From contig CM041200.1 in the NCBI GenBank assembly GCA_023078555.1, forward strand, positions 1,868,001 through 1,932,000: a DNA stretch of 64,000 nt, in the 5' to 3' direction. The notes under the pieces are model-generated. The model was given only the letters and a program-made list of their open reading frames with translations, searched no databases and was not told where the DNA came from. The translations under genes and the position numbers were made by a program. This stretch comes from Ulva prolifera. Its lineage: Eukaryota; Chlorophyta; Ulvophyceae; Ulvales; Ulvaceae. This document shows positions 26,046 through 35,479 of the stretch, in pieces. Every line of letters begins with the position of its first letter. The stretch's first letter is position 1.

Positions 26046-27681
26046 TCACAGCGAAGCTTGTGCCCACAGATTCAGCTGCAAGGCCCGCGAAGGCTTGAAC
26101 TGTGTCAGCTGCACTCCAGCCATCTTGAACATCTTTGCAGCTGCCGCGTACATGGCATTTGCATCTTCTTTGGAGTTCCTAGAACCTCCAGAGTGTGCTA
26201 CATGGTTTTCTGAAATATCCTTCCCCTGGAAATCAGAACGGCGGTGTCATGTACAGGCAAAGAAAAAAATTACGGGCTGCAGAAACATTCTGAAGATATT
26301 GTAGCTGTGGCCTGGAAATCCTAGCCTTGGGAGTACTCCTGGCCACAGCTATACTCCCGTGGCAGCGGTGTGAGGATGCGCATGTGTTGCCAACGCATGT
26401 AGGCTAGGTATCCAACTGGGGCAGTGACGGCTACACCTCTGCCCTGCCCCATTCCATCGAGTCTACATTTCCGCACAATCGGGCAATACTTGAGCTAATC
26501 TGTGTGCTTGTAAATTGCGGGGCACTCCCGCAGTCATTGTAGTGCGGAGAAAACAGCCTGAACATGTCCAGGAGTTTAATAGCCACACCTCCATGTAAAT
26601 CACTTCTTGGATACCAGCTTGAATCAGCAGCTTTGCACATTCATTACACGGGATCATGGTCACGTAGATGCTGGACCCCCGAACGTCTGACCGGTTGGTG
26701 TTTAGCAGTGCGTTGGCCTCGGCGTGAACAACTGCACATGGTCTTGGCATTAGCAGAGTATACATGCAGACAATCAAGGCATCCACTAGTATGAATTTCA
26801 AATGACAGCTGAAAGCCTGCAGCACTACAAGCAGCAACTGATAGACCCACCATATGGATATTTGGTGCCTAACATGCCATTGTTAGATCGCTTCGCCCAT
26901 GGCAGCTGCGAGTCATCACAGCCTCGTGGAAATCCTACAAATATTTCAGAGATTGTCAACAGAAACATATAGCACCAGGCGTAGATGCAAAAGTAGAGCA
27001 TCGCGCAGCCTTTGCCATGTGCCTGATGCACTCAATCATAGCACCCTTGAGATTCTGGTGGCCAACGCTGAGACGTACCGTTGTAGCCTATTCCCTCTAT
27101 GATCTTGTTCTTGCCCACGATGCATGCCCCTACCTACACATTGTCAATATCAAGCTCGCACCGTTGTGAGCTCCAATACTGGCCATTTCGTTCAATTTCT
27201 CACATCAAGACCCCCCCCCCCCCCCCCCCCCCCCCCGGCTCAACAACCACCAATGGAAATCTTACTTACGGGCATGGCAGTAACAGTGTCTCCACCTGCT
27301 TTGAGGGATCTTTGCTTCGTAAGGAGCTGAGTATTGCAATTCCCATGAAGTACTCTTCCCACGACAAGGCCCTGAAAGACACAAAGACGAGGCTCCGCAG
27401 CTGCAGTTATTGCTGTGTGCTGAGCTTACGATGGGGCAGATTGCGACGTCATGCTGTCAAGATCCACTTGAAATCGACATTCTGCCGTACCCAACTCGTG
27501 GCGTTACGTCAAAGGAGTCCACGCGCTTGCTCGGGTTGCAGGAGCAAGTTGACGCCCGGCTCAGAGTCTTCAGACGAGCAGTAGAAAACCATCGCCATCG
27601 AACGAATTTTTCATAAGTCACGATTACGGCGACACAACTTGCTATGATCGTGAGAAAGCTTGCCGGACTCCAGTACGCCAT
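26046..27681 (-). CDS. DCD: dCMP deaminase with N-terminal membrane anchor
   Basis: Deaminates dCMP to dUMP, feeding thymidylate synthesis. Minus-strand exons are 27681-27491, 27371-27296, 27133-27079, 26934-26851, 26731-26589 and 26225-26046; every junction keeps phase, giving 242 aa. The zinc site is complete: His138 and catalytic Glu140 in [10 protein letters not shown], with Cys164 and Cys167 in PCNEC. Upstream it has [29 protein letters not shown], then [20 protein letters not shown] split over an intron; the last exon has [15 protein letters not shown]. The N-terminal ~30 residues are hydrophobic, like the anchor I recall in the plant enzyme. A tempting frameshift after EVIYME is explained by intron 5 (26226-26588), not a mutation. 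Intron 2 contains a 26-base homopolymer. The gene sits 77 bp from the first retrotransposon remnant. Confidence 0.92.
27211..27236. repeat. 26-base C homopolymer in an intron
   Basis: A pure C run on the + strand within intron 2 (27134-27295) of the minus-strand dCMP deaminase gene; it reads as G in the transcript. Confidence 0.85.
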
Positions 27682-28366
27682 TACAACGGACGTGCTGACA
27701 CCGTTCTGGACTGGGGTTGACTAGGCGGCAGGGTGCAGCAAATAAAGGACAAATCAGGTCAGCGTCTGCTCTTGGTGAAGACTTGCAAGCCGGATGCGCT
27801 GACGAGGGCAGGCCGGTTGACCTTGCCAGGAAACACGGTAAACGCGTGACGCCGTGGCTCATGCAGTACTGGTGAATGCTCAAAACAGCTGTATACTGGC
27901 AATACCTCATACATTGTTGGCCCAATACGGAGCACATAAGCATTCCCTTTGCGCAAAGCCACACTGACCCGGCGCAAAGCATTCGTCACGAACACATGCA
28001 CCATGGTCCACCGCGACGCAACCTCAGCTAGCTGATTCAAATGTGGCATAGCAGGCCGACCCAACCTACCATGCATTTCAAGCGACAGTGGCACAAAATC
28101 ATATGCATCGGGGTCGTACGAACGACATGCATTTGCGTTTCTGCGCATCTCGCACCGCCGCAGCAGACCCATCCTCCCGAGCCGCTGTGCTGCAATAGGT
28201 GCCCACAGAGGGGTTCACAGCCGACACATCCCCCATGCACAAAGGGCTATCAGGCGGCACAAACGTGATGGCCCCTACCTTCTGCCGGGCCATCTCCGTG
28301 AGCACCTCCTCCAGCCCCTCCGGTTGCGCGGCCGTGGCCCGCACCCCAGCACCCAGGCGGGCGACC

Positions 28367-28367
<1 letters not shown>

Positions 28368-28403
<36 letters not shown>
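28368..28403. repeat. 36-base C homopolymer
   Basis: The longest G/C run in the window, within retrotransposon copy 1. On the minus strand it would encode polyglycine. Copy 2 has GC-rich but non-homopolymeric sequence at the matching place, so the run probably expanded after insertion. Confidence 0.85.
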
Positions 28404-28404
<1 letters not shown>

Positions 28405-28801
28405 CGCCATCCGGCGCCCCAGCATGCGCGGTGTGCGGCGCGCTTCGCGCCACACGGGCGCCCAGCTGGACTGGCCCCGGCAGCTGGACCGGCCTCTGGC
28501 GGCGGCGCCGCAGCCGCACGCGCGGTCGGTGGTGACGGCAGGGCTGTAGGAGACAGGGGTCGCGCGTGGCGGTTCCGCGTGCGGCGGGCCCACAACTTTG
28601 GAGGCAGGCTGTGGTGGAACAAGGAGGGATGGGCCCGGCGGGCTAGCATGGACCTGCTGCGGGGTGTCCGCACGCCGGGCGCGGACAAATCTCGCTGTAC
28701 TCGGGATGCGTGTGGATGCCGCACGTGCGTTGGAACCGATCTACCGCATATTCTTTCAACATTGTTGTGGGGCCAAGTCCAGGTCCCCGACATGAGCGTG
28801 C

Positions 28802-29140
28802 TGTCAGAAATTCTCTCTATTTGCAGGTCAGACACGCAGTCTGAAGTCAGGTCAGGTAACCAGCATTTCATACCTGATGCGCACAGAGGTAGAACCGAGG
28901 AATGCGAGGGAGAGATCAGATACTGCTAGTACCGTGAAACAGTGAGAAGAATGGTTACAGATAGTGTGTACATCCTTATATGCACACTGAACACTCGAGG
29001 TTACGGCGGGAGGTCCTTGCGGGATCTCCCTCACTACATCGGGACAATCCGCGGCTTACCCCTGCACCTGATCCGCAGACAGATCGTGCATGGGTGCACC
29101 TGTCACCACGCTGCTGCCCGCAGGCGCATGCATTGTGACA
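28802..29140 (-). mobile_element. solo LTR, Copia A/B/C family, diverged
   Basis: A complete LTR in reverse orientation (TGTCAG to GTGACA on the + strand) flanked by the 5-bp duplication CGTGC at 28797-28801 and 29141-29145. It interrupts retrotransposon copy 1 at a point where copy 2 is continuous (around 33490). It differs from the LTRs of elements A and C at many positions, so it is older. Confidence 0.9.
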
Positions 29141-29357
29141 CGTGCAATTCATCGTGTGGTCGAGATTATGTGGTTGTATGAACGTGCCACATGCGCAGCC
29201 CGAGCTGATGGCATTGGGAGGAATGCCCAAGAGATACCTGATGCACAACGTGAACTCAACATCGGTCGTGCACAGGTCCGGGGAGAGCGGCAGGGCGCTC
29301 AACCACATGGTGGCTACACGGCAAGCAAAGCCGCGAAGACGTGCTAAGCTGCATTCA

Positions 29358-29632
29358 CCCTCACGTATGTAAAGTAAAGTAAATCTAAATTTACTGAGCC
29401 GTATCCTATTGGACATTGACAACTCCGAGATAACGGGACCACATGTGCCGAAGGGGTAAACCACCTGGAAACCCCCCTCAGACGACCGTACGCAACTCAC
29501 ATGGCCTCCTCCTCTGCTAAGCGAGGTGGTCACGTACGGCCGTTTCGATTCCCCAAAGCGCACGCAGATTCGAACCCACGACCTCCTGAAACGGAGGAGG
29601 TAGCTTTTAATCCGTCCTCAACCCATTGGACC
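29358..29632 (-). mobile_element. tRNA-derived SINE-like insertion
   Basis: About 275 bp that is absent from the matching place in copy 2. Read on the minus strand it starts with a tRNA-like head: a D-arm GTCC...GGAC near 29620, a strong stem CTCCT...AGGAG, and the B-box GGTTCGAATCT near 29573-29583. It ends about 200 bp later in an A/T-rich tail with TTTAC repeats near 29360-29380. Head, body and repeat tail are the SINE layout. The A-box is imperfect and the acceptor stem does not pair, so it is not a tRNA gene. Exact ends and target duplication are unclear. Confidence 0.55.
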
Positions 29633-29811
29633 CATGTGGTGATATCATGGCTGTCAAGCAGAGCAACACGGCGGCGCCGAGCAGCCTCCATGCTGACACA
29701 CTGTTGCACGGCATGCGTCACCTTGGCTATGGTCTCGCCGCTTGCTGGCCCTGGCAGCTCTGGGCAGAGCTGCTCGGCATGGTTGCGCTCTTGCCAGGCT
29801 TGCTGCAAATG

Positions 29812-30018
29812 TGTCATGAATTCCGTCGAAACTAGGTCAAAGCTAGTCAAAGCACTCAATTGTGCAGCGAGAGCTACTCGCACCTCTAACAAACACCTAG
29901 TTTGTTACACCGATACCAAATGTAACAAACTAGGTGTTTGTTAGAGGTGCGACTAGCTCTCGCTGCACAATTGAGTGCTTTGACTAGCTTTGACCTAGTT
30001 TCGACAGAATTCATGACA
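29812..30018. mobile_element. foldback (MITE-like) element
   Basis: Two arms of about 98 bp are near-perfect inverted repeats around a centre of about 11 bp. The outer ends are TGTCATGAATTC and GAATTCATGACA. It splits retrotransposon copy 1 between CTGCAAATG and TTGCCCGTG, which are adjacent in the related copy 2; ATG is found on both sides, suggesting a short target duplication. It has no coding capacity. A single arm recurs at 31963-32060. Confidence 0.85.
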
Positions 30019-30536
30019 ATGTTGCCCGTGTGACCCACAGAACGGCCGCAGGGACTCGGGGCCTCCTGCGAATGCCTTGTGGCTCACCGCAGCTGCAGCA
30101 AGGACCGCCCCGTCGGCGACCTCCTGCGGCGTGGAAACGAATCTCAAGCCACCGAGGCGAGCCGGGAGGACTGCTTGCGGGGCTGTCCGCGGGTCGTCCC
30201 ACGGATGCGCATGATTTGATTCACCGTAGCCAGAACAAACCCCTCCGTCCGGGCGCATGTGATCAGAAACTGTGTGCCCACGGCACCACTCTGGCGCAGT
30301 GCAGCATGCAGCGTTGGCAAGACATCGTGAGCAGCAAGAACTGGCCCTGCGCTGTAAGGGGCAAGCTCATCATCTTGCCGATGGATGCGCACACCTTGTC
30401 GGCTGTCGCTTGCGCGTGCGCCAACTTGAGCCCTCGGGCCCCGATGGGCGTGCCGGTGACGACGGTGCCCTCCATGTGTGAGGCCGAACGCGGCTGCGAC
30501 GGCTCCTGCATGCTGGGGTTCGCTGGAGTAGGCTGT

Positions 30537-30883
30537 TGTCACAATGCATGAGCCTGCGGGCAGCAGTGTGGTGACAGGTGCACCCATGCACGGACGATCC
30601 GCGGATCCAGTGCAGGGGTAAGCCGCCAGCCGAGATTGTCTCGATGTAGTGAGAGAGATCCCGTGAGGGTTTCCCGCCGTAACCTTGTGTGTTCAGTGTG
30701 CATATAAGCATGTGCACACTGAGATCTGTAACCATTCTCTTTACTGTTTCCCGGTACTAGCACTCTTCCCAAGCATCTCTCGGTTCTACCTCTGTGCGCA
30801 GAAGGTATGAGATGCTGGCTGTCCTGACCTGACTTGAACGAGGACTGCGCGTCCGCCCTGCACATAAGATAGCTTTTCTGACA
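30537..30883 (+). mobile_element. solo LTR identical to the LTRs of Copia element B
   Basis: A 347-bp LTR from TGTCACAATG to TTTCTGACA, flanked by GCTGT at 30532-30536 and 30884-30888. By eye it is identical to both LTRs of element B. It interrupts the reverse-transcriptase frame of retrotransposon copy 1 between the segments matching HKCTA and YS in copy 2. Confidence 0.93.
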
Positions 30884-30905
30884 GCTGTGCACTTGTGCAA
30901 CTGGG

Positions 30906-31962
30906 ACTCCACGTATGTATGTATTAACAAAGGACCGAGGTCGGGCGGGGTCATTTTTTCCGGTCCTCAGGTTTCGATCCGTCGCTTGTGTGACAATCAC
31001 TGCCAGCTGCCACGTAGGCACCGGTTGCAGCGCGCCGTGTGTGCAACTGTGATACCTCGGCATGCAGCGAGCTTTGAACACATTTTTAACTGATATGACA
31101 AAAGCTATTAATTGCTTGCGTCAAAGCTAAGCATGGCGAAGGCTGAAACGAGCGAATCGTCTGTTTCCGGGGCGTTTGCAACTGCGCACCGGCTTTGGTC
31201 ACCAGCCTGGTGTCGCGACATGTCGTTGACGAGACGCTCGCCGACGACTCCAGTTCTGAGCAGATTGACCGTCTCTGCGTTCGCAGCCGAACACTCTATC
31301 ATACAATGCTAGAGCTTTGTAAAGAATGCGTGATTGAGACCGTGTGAGTGTTGCAGCGTCAGGCGTAGGCGCACTCTGCAGCATTGTTAACGCAGTGACA
31401 TCCTCACAACACTACCGAAGCTCGCTACAGCACGGCGGTAAAATCACACCTAGTGGCTCACTTTGAAGTAAATAGCGTCGCGTTATGCGTGACCGTATGT
31501 GCCCTGGCATCGGGAGATGACAGACAGCACTCGCAACGCATTGCATTTAACCATAAAGCATGCTCCCGCAAAGTCATAATGACGTTGATTTTGTATCTTA
31601 GCTTGATAAATTCGGCAGGGCTGTGGCAACGGTCGGGCTTGCTATAGACAGACGTGCCTTGGTGATACCTCCGTCGCCAAGGCTATAGAACCGCTGCTTT
31701 CCAACTTCTTCACTCTACTACAGAGATAGAGATTTTATCTACATTGAGTTCTCACAGTTGCAGATGCGTGCTGCCTCCGGCGCGGAGCGTTACGGCCGTA
31801 ACAATCGACCGGCATGACGGCAGCTCTCAGCGTGCACGCAACATCGTTAGCCAGTTTGTTTATGCAAACACTTCACTGATGTCGTATCTTCACTCTTTTG
31901 AACCAATTAGCACTGTTGGGGGCATGTAGTGCGGCAATCCGGTGGTGGTGGCACCAGCCTGG
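30906..31962. other. 1-kb stretch without recognisable features
   Basis: This lies between the truncated end of retrotransposon copy 1 and the foldback half-copy. Open frames are short and match nothing. It may be old intergenic DNA separating the two retrotransposon insertions. Confidence 0.35.
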
Positions 31963-32060
31963 TGTCATGAATTCCGTCGAAACTAGGTCAAAGCTAGTCA
32001 AAGCACTCAACTGTGCAGCGAGAGCTACTCGCACCTCTAACAAACACCTAGTTTGTTATA
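31963..32060 (+). mobile_element. single arm of the foldback element
   Basis: About 98 bp matching the left arm of the element at 29812-30018 with about two differences, from TGTCATGAATTC to CTAGTTTGTTA. The second arm is absent, so it is either a half-deleted copy or a fragment carried by another event. Confidence 0.8.
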
Positions 32061-32887
32061 CATGGCTGCACAGGCTCCATGCATTATGAATGGCGCGGTG
32101 CTGACGACGTAAGGCATGAGACCAGTCGAGACCTGAGGACCGGTTACTCGAGGCCCCGCGGGCCCCGGGCATCGAGCCGTTTCTCGGAATCCACTCGCAA
32201 ATCCACTCACTCATTCATGGCGGTCTAGGCCGGGCATGAGCGCGTACCACAGCCCTACCGGTGATGCCAGCCAAAGATTGAAGCCCCGCACGGAGCACAA
32301 GAGCATTCCCCTTGCACAACGCCACACTCAACCGGCGCAGAGCATTCGTCACAAACAAAGCACGGTTCACCTTACCACACCGAGACGCAACCTCCGCCAG
32401 CCGATTCAAGTGTTTCATGGCAGGCCGTCCCAAGCGACCATGCGTCTCGTGCGACAACGGCACAGAAATGTACGCATCAGGGTCGTACAAACGATAAATA
32501 TTGCGTTTCTGCACGTCCCGTGTCTCCGCAGCACCCCCGTCCTCTCGGGCCGCACGGCCGCAATAGGAACCAGCACAGGGGTTCACAACCGACACATCTC
32601 CTATGCACAAAGGGTCACCCGGCGGCATAAACATGATGTCCCCCAGCTTCTCCTGGGCCACTGCCCTGAACACCTACGCCAGCGCCGTTGCCTGCGCGGC
32701 AGCGGCCCGCTCCCCAGGCCCCGCCGGGTCCTGGCCACCCGGCGCCGCTGCCGCCACCAGGGCCGCAGCCTGCGCTGCGTCTGGCGCGTGGCGCCTCGGC
32801 TGGGCGCTGTGTCCGGCATCGGCGTCGGCGGCCGGAGCAGTCGCAGGCGCCAGCGCCGCGTCCGCACGCGCGACCGGCGGCGGCGGG

Positions 32888-33237
32888 TGTCACAATGCAT
32901 GAGCCTGCGGGCAGCAGCGTGGTGACAGGTGCACCCATGCACGGACGATCTGCGGATCCGGTGCAGGGGTAAGCCGCCAGCCGTGATTGTCTCGATGTAG
33001 TGAGAGAGATCGTGCGAGGGTTTCCCGTCGTAACCTTGAGTGTTCAGTGTGCATATAAGCATGTGAACACTGAGATCTGTAACCATTCTTATCACTGTTT
33101 CACGGTACTAGCTGTATCCTGATCTTCCCCTCGCATTCCTCGGTTCTACCTCTGTGCGCAGCAGGTATGGAATGCTGGCTGCCTGACCTGACTTAAGACT
33201 GCGCGTCTGACCTGCGGATAGAGAGTGTTTTCTGACA
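32888..33237 (+). mobile_element. solo LTR, Copia A/B/C family
   Basis: A 350-bp LTR (TGTCACAATG to TTTCTGACA) with the 5-bp duplication GCGGG at 32883-32887 and 33238-33242. It splits retrotransposon copy 2 upstream of its endonuclease-like region. Its sequence combines features of the A/C and B subfamilies and differs from both at scattered positions. Confidence 0.92.
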
Positions 33238-34794
33238 GCGGGGCTGCAGGTATCGGCTCCGCGGGCAAGGTCGCCCCGCGCGAAGGGCCCGCGACCTGGG
33301 AGGCGGGCTGGGGCGGAGCAGGGGGGGCAGGCCCAACGGGCCAGCATGGATCTGCCTCGGAGCGGCCGCGAGCCGCGCGCGGACGAACGGCGCTGTGCGC
33401 GGGATGCGCGTGGATGCCACACACGCGTGGGACCCAATCTCGCGCCATTGTTTTTCAACGATATTGTGGCACGAAGTCCAGGTCCCCGCATTGTGTGTGC
33501 AATTCATCGCGTGGTCGAGATCATGTGGCTGTATGAAAGTGCCACATTCGCAGCGCGAGCCGACCGCATTGGGAGGGGCTGGGGACATGCCCAGGAGATA
33601 CCTGATGCTCAGCATGAACTCAATGCCAGTCATGCGCAGCGCCTGGGAGAGCGGCAGGGTGCTCAACCAAAGGGTGGCTGCACGGCAAGCACAGCTGCGA
33701 AGCCGCGCCAAGTTGCATGCACCCTCGAGCGTGGCGACGTCATGGCTGGCAAGCAGAGTCGCCCGGCGGCGCAGGGCAACCACCTTAGTGATACGCTGCT
33801 GCATACCGGGTAACACCTTGGCGATGGTGTCGCCGCTCGCCGGCCCGGGCAGCTCCGGATGGAGCTGCTGAGCGACGTTGAGGGCCTGCCAGGTTTCCTG
33901 CAAGTGTTGCCCGTGCGGCCCCCGGTACGGCTGCATGCACTTGGGGCCTCCTGCGAATGCCTTTTGGCTCACCGCAGCTGCAGCGAGGTACGCTCCGTCC
34001 GCGACCTCCGGCGGCGTGGACGTGACGCCCAGGCCCCCGAGGCGCGCTAGAAGGACGGCTTGCGCGGCCGCACGAAGGTCGTCCCGCGGGACGCGCATGA
34101 TTTCATTCACCGCAGCCAGGACGGACGCCTCCGTCCGGCGCATGTGATCGGAAATGTGCGCCCACAGCACCGCCCTGGCGTAGTGCAGCATACGGCGTTG
34201 GTAGGACATCGCGAGCAGCAAGAACTGGCTTGCGCTTTCATGGGCAAGCGCATCATCTTCTCGATGGTGGCGCTCACCTTGTCGGCCGTTGCTTCCGCGT
34301 GCGCCAACTCGAACGCCGGGGTGCCGATGGGCGTGCCGGTGATGACGGTGCCCTCCGTGGCATGCGTTATGCCGAGCGTGGCCGCGACGGATCCCGCATG
34401 CTGGGGGTCGCGCGAGTAGGCCGTGCACTTGTGCAGCTGGGGCACCAGCCCGAGGGGCTGTGCTGCCGAGACCAGCGCACGGAATGCGGCGGCGGCGTCC
34501 ACGCGTTGCCCGGCGATGGTGCAGTCGTCATGATACGCCATGAGGGCGGCCGTGACCTCGCTCCCGGGTGGCTGGTGCTGGGCCTGCACTGCCTGGAGGG
34601 GGCCCTGGAGGGCCAGGGCGAAGAGCAGCGGGCTGATGGGGTCGCCTTGACGCACGCCGCGCTGTGACGCGATCGCAGCGGTGCCGGGCGGTGCGCCATC
34701 GTTGTAGAGATTTGCGGGGAACCTGTAAAGCATGGTGGCGAAGGGCAGCAGCGCAGGCTTGTGAGACGCAGCGGCCTCCAAGATGGCAGGGAAG
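33238..34794 (-). pseudogene. reverse transcriptase segment of non-LTR copy 2
   Basis: This holds the catalytic core, thumb-like region and CCHC stretch of copy 2. RGVRQGDPISPLLFALAL and AYHDDCTIAG, an F/YxDD-type active site with His as the variable residue, lie in one frame (34781-34107). The following LLLAMSYQRRMLHYAR lies in another (34428-33193), so a frameshift near 34.23 kb breaks the protein. At 34794 the frame joins that ending at 47930 once element B and one copy of GGAAG are removed. Confidence 0.85.
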
Positions 34795-35116
34795 TGTCAC
34801 AATGCATGAGCCTGCGGGCAGCAGTGTGGTGACAGGTGCACCCATGCACGGACGATCCGCGGATCCAGTGCAGGGGTAAGCCGCCAGCCGAGATTGTCTC
34901 GATGTAGTGAGAGAGATCCCGTGAGGGTTTCCCGCCGTAACCTTGTGTGTTCAGTGTGCATATAAGCATGTGCACACTGAGATCTGTAACCATTCTCTTT
35001 ACTGTTTCCCGGTACTAGCACTCTTCCCAAGCATCTCTCGGTTCTACCTCTGTGCGCAGAAGGTATGAGATGCTGGCTGTCCTGACCTGACTTGAACGAG
35101 GACTGCGCGTCCGCCC
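34795..35116 (+). repeat. 5' LTR of element B, left part
   Basis: The first 322 bp of the 5' LTR. It stops at the CGCCC target site of element A and resumes at 41676-41700, after the duplicated CGCCC. Together the parts equal the 347-bp 3' LTR. Confidence 0.95.
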
Positions 35117-35462
35117 TGTCAGAAAGCACTCTATCTGTCAGGTCAGACACGCAGTCTTAGGTCAGGTCAGGTAGCCAGCATTCCATACCTGCTGCGCACA
35201 GAGGTAGAACCGAGGAATGCGGGAGGAGACAGGGTACAGCTAGTACCGTGAAACAGTAAAGAGAAAGGTTACAGCTCTTAGTGTGCACCGCAATATATGC
35301 ACACTGTAAACACTCGAGGGTCACGCCGGGAAACCCTCGCAGGATCTCCCTCACTACCTCGGTACGATCCTGGCTGGCGGCTTACCCCTGTACGCGATCC
35401 GCAGATCGTGCATGGGTGCACCTGTCACCACGCTGCTGCCCGCAGGCTCATGCATTGTGACA
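35117..35462 (-). repeat. 3' LTR of element A
   Basis: A 346-bp LTR, downstream relative to the minus-strand polyprotein. Identical by eye to 41325-41670. Confidence 0.95.
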
Positions 35463-35479
35463 CTCCCCCATAAACTCTG

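Larger units (their letters stand above)
27759..30905 (-). mobile_element. 5'-truncated R2-like non-LTR retrotransposon (copy 1)
   Basis: Remnant of a non-LTR retrotransposon read right to left. At about 30.9 kb it begins within the reverse transcriptase just downstream of the catalytic YxDD box, so the catalytic core is lost. It continues through the zinc-knuckle stretch CACGTFIQPHNLDHTMNC (about 29.2 kb) and ends with MGDVSAVNPSVGTY and AAREDGSAAAVRDAQKR (28.1-28.3 kb), followed by FVPLSLEMHGRLGRPAM. The sequence matches copy 2 along its length. It has stops and frameshifts and is inactive. It is interrupted by two solo LTRs, a SINE-like unit and a foldback element. The last part resembles a restriction-like endonuclease; that is inference from motif order. 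Boundaries are approximate. Confidence 0.8.

Noticed and set aside
26431-26640. Apparent frameshift in the C-terminus of dCMP deaminase
   Set aside because: A canonical intron from 26588 to 26226 joins EVIYME in phase to a final exon with the expected family C-terminus, so no frameshift is needed.
28275-28871. Polyglycine/polyproline-encoding frames
   Set aside because: They arise from the 36-base C run in a decayed retrotransposon and change with run length.
29560-29640. Possible tRNA gene on the minus strand
   Set aside because: A B-box and D-arm are present but the acceptor stem does not pair and there is an extended middle; a SINE head explains it better.
34797-35150. 117-codon frame across the B LTR and A junction
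   Set aside because: It is a chance frame created by joining LTR sequences of two elements.
35157-35354. 65-codon open frame repeated in every A/C-type LTR
   Set aside because: It recurs only because the LTR recurs, lacks protein-like motifs, and overlaps the LTR promoter.
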